A DNA stretch of 14,826 nucleotides from JAICLV01 sp036380925 (lineage in GTDB: Bacteria > Actinomycetota > Actinomycetes > Acidothermales > Acidothermaceae). The translations under genes were made by a program, and so were the position numbers. The stretch lies in contig DASVDW010000062.1 of the NCBI GenBank assembly GCA_036380925.1, positions 1 through 14,826 on the forward strand, in the 5' to 3' direction. The notes under the pieces are model-generated. The model worked only from the letters and a program-made list of their open reading frames with translations. It ran no database searches and had not been told where the DNA came from. Position 1 is the stretch's first letter. Each line of letters opens with the position of its first letter. Below, one piece after another: positions 1 through 6,236 of the stretch.

Positions 1-81
1 GGGAGCGGCAGCCCGCCGCTCGTCGCCCGCAAGTCGGGACCTTCGACCCTTCGGCCGGCCGCACCGCGACCGATTGCATGA
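1..81 (+). other. Possible 3' end of an upstream coding frame
   Basis: The frame beginning at base 1 is open to a TGA at 79-81 and encodes a Pro/Ser/Arg-rich tail ending in RPIA. It could be the C-terminus of a gene lying to the left, or simply a chance open frame in GC-rich DNA. The radical SAM frame is also open back to the window edge, so this short stretch cannot be resolved from the sequence given. No promoter or ribosome binding site was recognised here. Confidence 0.2.
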
Positions 82-88
82 GTGCGTC

Positions 89-1303
89 ATGGTTGAGGAA
101 CGACGCCGCGCGCGGCCGGTGCTGCGCGCCCCACGCCACGACGTCGCGACGCGACCGTTCATCGTCATCTGGGAGTGCACGCGAGCCTGTGCGCTGGCCT
201 GCGTGCACTGTCGGGCCGACGCGGAGCCACGGCGCCAACCGGGGGAGCTGTCGACCGAGGAGGCGGCCGAGCTAGCCCGCCAGGTGGCGGCGTTCGGCCA
301 ACCCGCCCCGCTGTTCGTGATCACCGGCGGCGACCCGTTCGCCCGCGACGATCTGTTCGACATCGTCCGCGCGGCCGTGGCGCACGGCCTCGCGGTCGCG
401 GTTTCGCCGTCCGGCACGCCGTCGTTGACGATGGCCAACCTCGCCGCGCTCAAGGACGCCGGCGCGACGGCCATCTCGCTCAGCATCGACGGCTCGACGG
501 CGGCGCGCCACGATGAATTCCGTGGCGTCTCCGGGGTTTTCGACCACACGATCGCCGCGTGGGACGCGGCTCGCGACATCGGGCTGAGAGTGCAGATCAA
601 CTCGACGGTCTCCGATCACAACCTCACCGACCTGCCGGCGATCGTCCGGCTGGTCGCCGAGCGCGGGGCCATGACGTGGAGCGCCTTCCTGCTGGTGCCG
701 ACCGGCCGGGCCCGCGACCTGAACGCGCTCGACGCCGCGACCGTCGAGGACCTGCTCAACTTCGTCTACGACGCGGGCGATTTCATCCCGGCGCGGACGA
801 CGGAGGCGCATCATTTCCGCCGGGTGGCGCTGCAGCGCGACATCCTCGCGCGCAGGGGGCTCGACCCGGTGGAGGTGTTGGGCCTCGGCCCGCTGTATCG
901 CCGGTTGTCCGAGGATCTGACGACCGCGCTGCGCGACGTTTCGCGACGTGCCAGGCGCGCGCCGATGGACGTGAACGCCGGCCGCGGATTCGTCTTCGTG
1001 TCACACCTCGGCGACGTGCACCCGAGCGGCTTCCTGCCCCTCGCGGCGGGCAACGTGCGCGACCAGCCGCTGACGGCTGTCTACCGCGACTCGCGGCTGT
1101 TCACCGAGTTGCGCGACGTCGGCGGTTACCGCGGCCGATGCGGCCGCTGCGAGTTCGCGGCGGTGTGCGGCGGCTCCCGATCGCGCGCTTACGCGCTGAC
1201 CGGTGATCCGCTGGCAGAAGAGCCGTGGTGCGGCTATCAGCCGGCCAGCTTTCCCTTCCAGGACGACGTGGCGGAGCTGCTCAGCGCTGCCGGCCGGCGC
1301 TAG
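89..1303 (+). CDS. Radical SAM/SPASM domain protein (TIGR04053-like)
   Basis: A 404-residue radical SAM enzyme from ATG 89; a TTG at 74 would add five residues. The [4Fe-4S]/SAM motif CX3CX2C is C34, C38 and C41, in the context CTRACALACVHC. A GGDP motif follows near residue 80, where the family binds the SAM amino group. The C-terminus carries a SPASM-like auxiliary cluster motif, CX2CX5CX20C (C351, C354, C360, C381). The N-terminal APRHDVATRPF followed by a WECTRAC block resembles the TIGR04053 radical SAM family, related to AhbD/NirJ haem-modifying and peptide-maturing enzymes. The substrate is unknown. I see no precursor peptide gene or haem gene beside it, so I name only the family. No Shine-Dalgarno is visible before 89, so the start is the least certain part. 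The 3' end overlaps the convergent MarR gene by 23 bp. Confidence 0.88.
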   Translation: MVEERRRARPVLRAPRHDVATRPFIVIWECTRACALACVHCRADAEPRRQPGELSTEEAAELARQVAAFGQPAPLFVITGGDPFARDDLFDIVRAAVAHGLAVAVSPSGTPSLTMANLAALKDAGATAISLSIDGSTAARHDEFRGVSGVFDHTIAAWDAARDIGLRVQINSTVSDHNLTDLPAIVRLVAERGAMTWSAFLLVPTGRARDLNALDAATVEDLLNFVYDAGDFIPARTTEAHHFRRVALQRDILARRGLDPVEVLGLGPLYRRLSEDLTTALRDVSRRARRAPMDVNAGRGFVFVSHLGDVHPSGFLPLAAGNVRDQPLTAVYRDSRLFTELRDVGGYRGRCGRCEFAAVCGGSRSRAYALTGDPLAEEPWCGYQPASFPFQDDVAELLSAAGRR

Positions 1304-1760
1304 GGACCAGCGGTCCGCCGGCGGCGGCCTCCGCGCTGGTGAGCTTGGCGACCAGCGCGCCGAGCTGGCGCAACTCCGCGGGACTCAGCCGGGTCAACGC
1401 GACCGGCGGGGTGTCGCACACCTCCCGCGCGGCCCGGGCGGCGGCGCGCCCGGCGGCGGTGAGGGCGACCCGCTTGCGACGGCGGTCGCGCGCGTCGGGT
1501 TCGCGGGTCACCACCCCCAACGCCTCCAGCCGATTGACGATCACCGTGGTGTAGGGACGGTCGACCTGCAGCGCGTCGGCGATCTCGGCGAGCGTCAGCG
1601 GCTGCTTTTCCAGCAGCAGCAGGACTTTGACTTTCCCGCGGCCGGAGCCGAGGGCGGCGCCGAGTTGTTGGCGCAGCTTGGCGCGCGCGGAGTTGTCTTC
1701 GACGAACGACTGCAGCGACGCCCACAGCTCGCTGGGCGTGTCAGCCCGGGACGAGGTCAC
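1281..1760 (-). CDS. MarR family transcriptional regulator
   Basis: A 159-residue winged-helix regulator, the usual MarR length. Residues about 40-80 form the helix-turn-helix, with the segment LTLAEIADALQVDRPYTTVIVNRL cited by its ends: ALQVDRPYTT is the recognition helix. The wing DARDRRRKRVALTAAG is typical of the family. Flanking helices would form the dimer interface. Translation starts at GTG 1760-1758 behind a strong Shine-Dalgarno, GGAAGGAG, read on the minus strand six bases before the GTG. The gene overlaps the end of the permease gene by 20 bp, so the two are probably translationally coupled. MarR proteins usually repress a linked efflux gene and release DNA when a phenolic or other ligand binds. 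The palindrome at 3176-3190 is a plausible operator, making this a self-limiting permease-repressor unit. The ligand is unknown. Confidence 0.92.
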   Translation of the reverse strand: MTSSRADTPSELWASLQSFVEDNSARAKLRQQLGAALGSGRGKVKVLLLLEKQPLTLAEIADALQVDRPYTTVIVNRLEALGVVTREPDARDRRRKRVALTAAGRAAARAAREVCDTPPVALTRLSPAELRQLGALVAKLTSAEAAAGGPLVPSAGRQR

Positions 1761-3177
1761 GTTGAGCTCCTTCCCTGTCGAACAGGCTCGTGCCGTGGCC
1801 GGTCGTGCGGGCGGCCCAGCGGCTGGTGCCGGCCACGCCCAGCAGCGCGACGCCGACCCCGCAGCCGACCATCAAGGCCCACACCGCGTGACTCGCCGTC
1901 GCCAGCCGAACTCCGGAGGCGCCTGCGAGCAGGCATCCGCTGATCGCCACGCCGAGCGAGACGCCGATCTGCCGGCAGGTCGACGCGATCGCCGCCGCGA
2001 CGCCGGCTTGCGAGCGCGGCATCCCGGACGTCGCGGTGTTTGTGATCGGCGCGTTCACCACGCCGAATCCAAGCCCGGTGATCCCGTAGGCGACGAGCAG
2101 CCACGGCACGCCGGTGTTGACGGACAAGCTCAACAACATCGCACCGCCGAGTGCCGTGGCGCCGCCCGCCACCAGGAGGGGGATCCGGTCGCCGTGCAGC
2201 GCGACCAGACGACCCGACAACGGCGAGCTGATGCCCGCCACCAACGCCATCGGCAGGGTCAGCAAGCCGGCCTCGATCGGCGAGTAGCCACGCGCGCTTT
2301 GCAGGTAAAGGGTGTTCACGAACAAGAACATGCCCAAGGCCGCGAACGCCGTGATGGCGGTGAGCGTCGCCGCGGAAAAGGGGGCGGACCTAAAGAACCT
2401 CGGGTCGATGAGCGGGTCGTGGCGTCGAAGCTCGACGGCGAGCAACGCGAGCGCCGCGACCGCGCTCGCGACGAAGAGCCCGATGGTGAGCGGCGACGAC
2501 CAGCCGCGCGCCGGCGCTTCGATGATCGCGTACGTGAGCGCGCCGAGCATCACCACGACGAGAGCCTGCCCTGCCGGGTCGATCGCCCGTGGCCGCGACG
2601 CTCGAGACTCAGGGACGAAGCGGCGGGTCAACGCCAGCGCGGTGAGCCCGATCGGCACGTTGACCCAAAACACCGACCGCCAGCCGGCCGCCGCGACCAG
2701 GGCTCCGCCGACGACCGGGCCGAGCGCCATCCCGAGCCCCATGACCGCGCCCCACGCCCCGATCGCGCGGGCCCGCTCGCCCGCGTCGCGGAACGTGTTG
2801 ACGATGATGCCCATCGCCACCGGGTTGAGCATCGAGCCGCCGACCGCTTGCACCATCCGAAACCCGACCAGCCAGCCGGCGCCCGGCGCGAGACTGCACA
2901 ACAGAGAACCGACCGTGAACAACACGAGGCCGGTGCGAAACACTCGCCGCCGGCCCAGCCGGTCGCCGAGCGCGCCGGACAGCATGAGCAGCGTCGCCAG
3001 CACGAGGGTGTACGCGTCGACGGTCCACTGCAGCCCCGACAGCGACGTGCGCAAGTCTGTGTGAATCGACGGCAGCGCGACGTTGACGATCGTGTTGTCA
3101 AGGCTGACGATCAGCAGGCTCAGACAGCAAACGGCGAGCGTCATCCATCGCCGGTCGAGCTGATCAGTTGTGGTCAC
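1741..3177 (-). CDS. MFS transporter, DHA2 (EmrB/QacA) drug:H+ antiporter type
   Basis: A 478-residue integral membrane protein from GTG 3177-3175. The open frame reaches 3357, but residues upstream of this GTG are hydrophilic, lack family similarity and overlap the divergent FAH gene. The protein starts just before the first membrane helix. LDNTIVNVALP at residues 26-36 matches the DHA2 motif in helix 1. Motif A (GALGDRLGRRR, 68-78) lies in the 2-3 loop, and motif C (GLGMALGPVVGG, about 147-158) marks antiporters. Hydrophobic segments continue to the C-terminus, consistent with 14 helices. Function is inferred as proton-driven export of a toxic or hydrophobic compound across the cytoplasmic membrane; the substrate cannot be read. 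No Shine-Dalgarno precedes the GTG, and a -10-like CACAAT lies six bases upstream, suggesting a leaderless mRNA. The 3' end overlaps the MarR gene. Confidence 0.9.
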   Translation of the reverse strand: MTTTDQLDRRWMTLAVCCLSLLIVSLDNTIVNVALPSIHTDLRTSLSGLQWTVDAYTLVLATLLMLSGALGDRLGRRRVFRTGLVLFTVGSLLCSLAPGAGWLVGFRMVQAVGGSMLNPVAMGIIVNTFRDAGERARAIGAWGAVMGLGMALGPVVGGALVAAAGWRSVFWVNVPIGLTALALTRRFVPESRASRPRAIDPAGQALVVVMLGALTYAIIEAPARGWSSPLTIGLFVASAVAALALLAVELRRHDPLIDPRFFRSAPFSAATLTAITAFAALGMFLFVNTLYLQSARGYSPIEAGLLTLPMALVAGISSPLSGRLVALHGDRIPLLVAGGATALGGAMLLSLSVNTGVPWLLVAYGITGLGFGVVNAPITNTATSGMPRSQAGVAAAIASTCRQIGVSLGVAISGCLLAGASGVRLATASHAVWALMVGCGVGVALLGVAGTSRWAARTTGHGTSLFDREGAQRDLVPG

Positions 3178-3190
3178 ACAATCATTGTGT
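3176..3190. promoter_or_regulatory. Perfect 15-bp palindrome, probable MarR operator
   Basis: ACACAAT-C-ATTGTGT is a perfect inverted repeat with 7-bp arms around one central base. It covers the inferred -10 hexamer of the permease promoter (CACAAT, 3189-3184 on minus) and the first bases of its GTG codon. MarR proteins typically bind near-palindromes of this size containing CAAT/ATTG halves. Binding here would block RNA polymerase directly. Assignment to the linked MarR protein is inference from position and symmetry. Confidence 0.65.
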
Positions 3191-3213
3191 CGGTGCAACG
3201 ATTCGGCCGGCAA
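3178..3213 (-). promoter_or_regulatory. Promoter of the MFS-MarR unit, probably leaderless
   Basis: On the minus strand, TTGCCG (3213-3208) and CACAAT (3189-3184) are separated by 18 bp. The -10 hexamer ends six bases before GTG 3177, so transcription would start at the start codon. Both hexamers match the sigma-70 consensus at four of six positions. The palindrome at 3176-3190 overlaps the -10. Confidence 0.5.
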
Positions 3214-3272
3214 CCGGTTTGGCAGCCGTTCGCTCGATGGCGGGCCGGGCAACCCGGCGTCGAGGCGCCCGC

Positions 3273-3284
3273 GAGAATGGTCGG
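3273..3284 (+). promoter_or_regulatory. -10-like element of the FAH gene (leaderless)
   Basis: GAGAAT at 3273-3278 ends six bases before ATG 3285, the spacing of a leaderless start. No Shine-Dalgarno and no convincing -35 are visible. The call rests on the same geometry recurring at five other genes in the window. Confidence 0.4.
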
Positions 3285-4151
3285 ATGGCATTTCACCTCG
3301 CCCGGTTGGGCGACGCTGGTCACGAGCGCCCTTATGCGCTGCTCGACGGTTCCGCATTCCCGATCGATTCGCTCACCACCGACATCGACGGCGCGTTCTT
3401 GGCGGCCGACGGCGTCGAGCGCGCGCGGGCAGCGGTCACGTCGGGCCGCATTCCGTCGTCCGGAGATTTCGGTTCGCTGGGCTTGCGGATCGGCGCGCCG
3501 GTAGCCGGGGTCGGCAAGGTCGTGTGCATCGGCTTGAACTACCGGGACCACGCCGCCGAGACCGGCGCCGCATTGCCCACCGAGCCGGTGATTTTCCTCA
3601 AGGATCCAGGCACCGTCGTCGGCCCGCACGACGACGTGCGCATTCCGCGCGGTTCTGTGAAGACCGATTGGGAGGTCGAGTTGGCCGTCGTGATCGGGAA
3701 GACGGCGAGATATCTCGATGACGAGGAATCAGCGCTTGAGAGCGTCGCCGGCTACGCGGTCGCCAACGACGTCTCAGAGCGGGAGTTTCAACTCGAACGC
3801 GGCGGCCAATGGGACAAGGGCAAGAGCTGCGAGACGTTTAATCCGCTGGGGCCGTGGCTGGTGCCCGCGGCGGATGTCGATGAGCCGCAGTCACTCGGGC
3901 TGCGGCTTTGGATGAACGGGGAGCTCAAACAAGACGGCAACACGCGTGACATGGTCTTCGGCGTCGCGACAATCGTCCGCTACGTGAGTCATTTCATGGT
4001 GCTCCGGCCGGGCGACGTCATCAACACGGGAACACCTGCGGGCGTCGCGCTCGGGCAACCAGAGCCGAAGCCATATCTGCGCCCCGGGGACGTCATCGAA
4101 TTGGAGATCGACGGGCTTGGTCGCCAGCGGCAACGTCTCGTGCAAGCGTGA
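3285..4151 (+). CDS. Fumarylacetoacetate hydrolase (FAH) family protein
   Basis: A 288-residue protein, a normal size for bacterial FAH-fold enzymes of the 2-keto-4-pentenoate hydratase / acylpyruvase / diketo-deoxy-sugar-acid hydrolase group. After an N-terminal domain of about 75 residues, the catalytic domain opens with KVVCIGLNYRDHA (78-90). Metal ligands are expected at E130 and E132 (TDWEVELAVVIG) and D162 (ANDVSERE). GQWDKGKSCETFNPLGPW (174-191) and NTGTPAGV (247-254) are conserved active-site segments. The family cleaves or hydrates C-C bonds of keto acids using Mg2+ or Mn2+. The DKGKSCETFNPLGPW form resembles enzymes annotated as ureidoglycolate lyase or 2,4-diketo-3-deoxy-L-fuconate hydrolase, but no sugar or aromatic catabolic genes are adjacent, so the substrate is open. 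ATG 3285 is chosen because the family begins there and GAGAAT lies at the leaderless spacing. It is divergent from the permease gene. Confidence 0.9.
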   Translation: MAFHLARLGDAGHERPYALLDGSAFPIDSLTTDIDGAFLAADGVERARAAVTSGRIPSSGDFGSLGLRIGAPVAGVGKVVCIGLNYRDHAAETGAALPTEPVIFLKDPGTVVGPHDDVRIPRGSVKTDWEVELAVVIGKTARYLDDEESALESVAGYAVANDVSEREFQLERGGQWDKGKSCETFNPLGPWLVPAADVDEPQSLGLRLWMNGELKQDGNTRDMVFGVATIVRYVSHFMVLRPGDVINTGTPAGVALGQPEPKPYLRPGDVIELEIDGLGRQRQRLVQA

Positions 4152-4162
4152 GCCCGGTTGAA

Positions 4163-4214
4163 ACGACTGCAACGCCGACGAAAAGTCGTGTCGCGGTTAT
4201 CGGCTGCCTAGGTT
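4163..4214 (+). promoter_or_regulatory. FAH / alpha-glucosidase intergenic region with -10-like TAGGTT
   Basis: TAGGTT at 4209-4214 ends six bases before ATG 4221 and fits the actinobacterial TANNNT -10. This is the clearest leaderless promoter in the window. Upstream, ACGACT (4163-4168) and AGTCGT (4184-4189) form a 6-bp inverted repeat with a 15-base spacer. It lies just upstream of, and slightly overlaps, the expected -35 zone (about 4185-4191), and may be an operator or weak terminator for the preceding gene. No good -35 is seen. Confidence 0.45.
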
Positions 4215-4220
4215 GTAGGC

Positions 4221-5840
4221 ATGACGAACAGTGAGTGGTGGCGCGACGCCGTCATCTATCAGATCTACGTCCGCAGCTTCGCCGACAGCGACGGCACGGG
4301 AGTCGGTGACCTGCCGGGAGTCACCGAACGACTGCCCGCGCTCGCCGAGCTCGGCGTCGACGCGATCTGGCTGACGCCGTTTTACCCGTCGCCGATGGCC
4401 GATGGCGGCTACGACGTGGCCGACTATCGCGACGTCGAGCCGACGCTGGGCGCCCTCGCCGATTTCGACGCGCTCGTCGTCCGAGGGCATGAGCTGGGGC
4501 TGAAGGTGATTGTCGACCTGGTGCCGAATCACACCTCCGACCGGCACGAGTGGTTCCAGCAGGCGCTGGCCTCGCCGCCGGGATCCGCGGCTCGCGCCCG
4601 CTACATCTTTCGCGACGGCAGAGGCGTCGACGGTGACGAGCCGCCGACCGACTGGCACTCCAACTTCGGCGGCTCCGCGTGGACCCGGGTCGCGGACGGC
4701 CAGTGGTACCTGCACATGTTCGCGCCGGAACAGCCGGACCTGAACTGGACCCATCCTGAGGTGCACGCGGAATTCCAGTCGATCCTGCGGTTTTGGCTCG
4801 ATCGCGGCGTCGACGGCTTCCGTATCGACGTCGCGCACGGGCTGGCGAAGAACCTCGAAGAGCCGTTGCCCGACCTGGGGGCGGCGTCCGTCGACAAGGC
4901 GATGCGTTACCGGATCGAAGACCATCCGCTTTGGGACCGCGACGACGTCCACGAGATCTACCGGGAATGGCGCAAGGTGCTCGACGAGTACAGCCCGCCG
5001 CGTATGGCGGTCGCCGAGGCGTGGGTCGCGCCCGGCCGGCTCGGCCGCTACGTGCGCGGGGACGAGCTGCATCAAGCCTTCAACTTCCCGTTCCTGCTCA
5101 CTCCATGGGACTGCGCGGCGTTCGCCGACGTCATCGACGCGTCGTTGGAGGAGGCGGCCGAAGTCGGTGCCACGACCACGTGGGTGCTGTCCAACCACGA
5201 CGTCATAAGGCATGCCACCAGATACGCGCTGCCAGCCGAGACCGACCACGCCGCGTGGCTGATGAGCGACGGCGCCCGGCCGCGAGTCGACGAGGCGCTG
5301 GGCCTGCGCCGGGCCCGCGCCGCGACGTTGCTGATGCTCGCCCTCCCGGGTTCGGCGTATGTCTACCAAGGCGAGGAACTCGGTTTGCACGAGGTCGCCG
5401 ACCTACCCCGCGAGCTGCTGCAAGACCCGACCTGGGAGCGCACCGGTCACCGCGACAAGGGCCGCGACGGTTGCCGGGTGCCGCTCCCGTGGGAACCACA
5501 CGGGCCGTCGTTGGGTTTCGGCCCCGGTCCGGCGTGGCTTCCACAGCCGGCGAGTTGGTCGCGCGTCGCCCGATCCGCGCAGGAGGGCGACGGCGAATCG
5601 ACGCTCTCGCTGTACCGCGCCGCGTTGCGGACGCGCCGCGAGCTCGGCGGCGCCGACGGGCTGGAGTGGATCGAACGCGGAAACCACCGGCTGGTCTTCC
5701 GTCGGCACACCGGTTTGGTGTGCGTGGTGAACTTCGGCCCCAATCCCGCCGATTTGCCGGCGGGCGAGGTCCTGCTCAGCAGCGGTCCGCTCGAGGATGG
5801 CCGACTGCCCGCCGACACCGCCGCGTGGGTTCGCGGCTGA
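4221..5840 (+). CDS. aglA: Alpha-glucosidase / oligo-1,6-glucosidase, GH13 (AglA-like)
   Basis: A 539-residue cytoplasmic GH13 enzyme with no signal peptide, the usual size for actinobacterial AglA-type alpha-glucosidases. The (beta/alpha)8 barrel starts at once, with WWRDAVIYQIYVRSF (6-20). Conserved region I is DLVPNHTSD (99-107). Region II, GVDGFRIDVAHGL (196-208), holds the nucleophile D203. Region III, AVAEAWV (263-269), holds the acid/base E266. Region IV, LSNHDVIRH (323-331), holds the transition-state stabiliser D327. The C-terminal ~80 residues fit the small beta domain. The enzyme should hydrolyse terminal alpha-1,4 or alpha-1,6 glucosyl bonds of small oligosaccharides. Trehalose synthase and sucrose isomerase share the fold and remain possible. 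No transporter or LacI-type regulator is adjacent. The start is supported by TAGGTT at the leaderless spacing. Confidence 0.92.
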   Translation: MTNSEWWRDAVIYQIYVRSFADSDGTGVGDLPGVTERLPALAELGVDAIWLTPFYPSPMADGGYDVADYRDVEPTLGALADFDALVVRGHELGLKVIVDLVPNHTSDRHEWFQQALASPPGSAARARYIFRDGRGVDGDEPPTDWHSNFGGSAWTRVADGQWYLHMFAPEQPDLNWTHPEVHAEFQSILRFWLDRGVDGFRIDVAHGLAKNLEEPLPDLGAASVDKAMRYRIEDHPLWDRDDVHEIYREWRKVLDEYSPPRMAVAEAWVAPGRLGRYVRGDELHQAFNFPFLLTPWDCAAFADVIDASLEEAAEVGATTTWVLSNHDVIRHATRYALPAETDHAAWLMSDGARPRVDEALGLRRARAATLLMLALPGSAYVYQGEELGLHEVADLPRELLQDPTWERTGHRDKGRDGCRVPLPWEPHGPSLGFGPGPAWLPQPASWSRVARSAQEGDGESTLSLYRAALRTRRELGGADGLEWIERGNHRLVFRRHTGLVCVVNFGPNPADLPAGEVLLSSGPLEDGRLPADTAAWVRG

Positions 5841-5844
5841 CGGG

Positions 5845-5861
5845 CCCCCCCGAATGGGGGG
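5845..5861. terminator. G/C hairpin after the alpha-glucosidase gene
   Basis: Five bases after the stop codon, CCCCCC (5846-5851) pairs with GGGGGG (5856-5861) around the loop GAAT. The stem is six G:C pairs. No T-run follows, so if it terminates transcription it does so in the U-tract-free way common in high-GC actinobacteria. It abuts the next promoter's -35 and could equally be a protein-binding dyad. Confidence 0.45.
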
Positions 5862-5890
5862 TAGTCACGATCTCACCACGACGCTAGGTT
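5862..5890 (+). promoter_or_regulatory. Promoter before the small ORF / ligB region
   Basis: TAGTCA (5862-5867) and TAGGTT (5885-5890) are separated by exactly 17 bp. TAGTCA matches TTGACA at four of six positions, and TAGGTT fits TANNNT. Transcription would start near 5897, about 20 bases before the GTG of the small ORF. The G/C hairpin at 5845-5861 touches the -35 box. Confidence 0.5.
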
Positions 5891-5918
5891 GAGGCCGTCT
5901 TGGTGAGGGGGTGGCCCG

Positions 5919-6152
5919 GTGGGGGGCCTGCGGTGGTGGGCGCAATCGCACTGGATGCGAGAGCAACGACGCCAGTGGCGCGAGCACGACGCGCGGTTGG
6001 CCACGTTGTGGCACGCCGGCGCCGACCTCGATGAGGAACCCGAGCGGGTCATCGTGCTGCCGGACGTCGTCGTGCTGTCGGACGTCGCCGTGGCGCCGGA
6101 TGTCGTCGTGGCGCCCGAGTCGGGCGTGCGCCTGACCACCCCGTCGGGCTGA
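5919..6152 (+). CDS. Small hypothetical protein with DVVV repeats
   Basis: A 77-residue ORF from GTG 5919, placed seven bases after a GAGGGGG ribosome binding site (5905-5911) and downstream of a good promoter. I do not recognise the family. The N-terminal half is Trp/Arg/His-rich and probably helical (LRWWAQSHWMREQRRQWREH). The middle is acidic (DLDEEPE). The C-terminal third is a valine-rich repeat, LPDVVVLSDVAVAPDVVVAPE, encoded by three 18-bp DNA repeats. It ends LTTPSG inside a 17-bp tandem repeat. There is no signal peptide or clear membrane segment. It lies 84 bp before ligB and may share its transcript. An overlapping frame from GTG 5911 is less convincing because it is almost purely Arg/Ser/Thr/Cys-rich and lacks the spaced ribosome binding site. 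Confidence 0.55.
   Translation: MGGLRWWAQSHWMREQRRQWREHDARLATLWHAGADLDEEPERVIVLPDVVVLSDVAVAPDVVVAPESGVRLTTPSG
6057..6110 (+). repeat. Three imperfect 18-bp tandem repeats in the small ORF
   Basis: Units at 6057-6074, 6075-6092 and 6093-6110 each encode xPDVVV-like hexapeptides. The first reads CTGCCGGACGTCGTCGTG, and the others differ at a few positions. The repeat is in frame, so changes in copy number would keep the reading frame. Confidence 0.75.
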
Positions 6153-6187
6153 CCACCCCGTCGGGCTGACCACCCCGTCCGGCTGAC
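6132..6187 (+). repeat. 17-bp tandem repeat, 3.3 copies
   Basis: The unit CTGACCACCCCGTCGGG starts at 6132, 6149 and 6166, followed by a partial copy (CTGAC) at 6183. The third copy has one change (CCGG for CGGG). The TGA of the small ORF lies in the second copy. The rest of the array fills the gap before ligB. Such short tandem repeats suggest recent slippage. Confidence 0.85.
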
Positions 6188-6224
6188 GCCAGGACGGGCC
6201 GCCCCGCGCGTCGGCGCCGTCGGT

Positions 6225-6236
6225 GACAATCGCCCC
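6225..6236 (+). promoter_or_regulatory. -10-like element of ligB (leaderless)
   Basis: GACAAT at 6225-6230 ends six bases before ATG 6237. No -35 hexamer or Shine-Dalgarno is visible, since the preceding bases are CGCCCC. This suggests ligB can be expressed as a leaderless message independently of the small ORF. Confidence 0.4.

Noticed and set aside
3178..3357. Longer N-terminus for the MFS permease (start at 3357)
   Set aside because: The extra 60 residues are polar, lack family similarity and overlap the divergent FAH coding region and promoter.
1627..3504. Long + strand open frame opposite the MFS/MarR genes
   Set aside because: Composition is extremely Arg/Gln/Asp-rich, typical of an antisense shadow. 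The minus strand encodes clear MFS and MarR proteins.
4197..5390. Antisense frame (397 codons) over the alpha-glucosidase
   Set aside because: The GH13 catalytic residues are all on the + strand; the antisense frame has shadow-type composition.
5911..6135. Alternative 74-codon frame overlapping the small ORF
   Set aside because: It reads as an Arg/Ser/Cys-rich low-complexity sequence, and its start falls inside the purine-rich ribosome binding site of the better frame.
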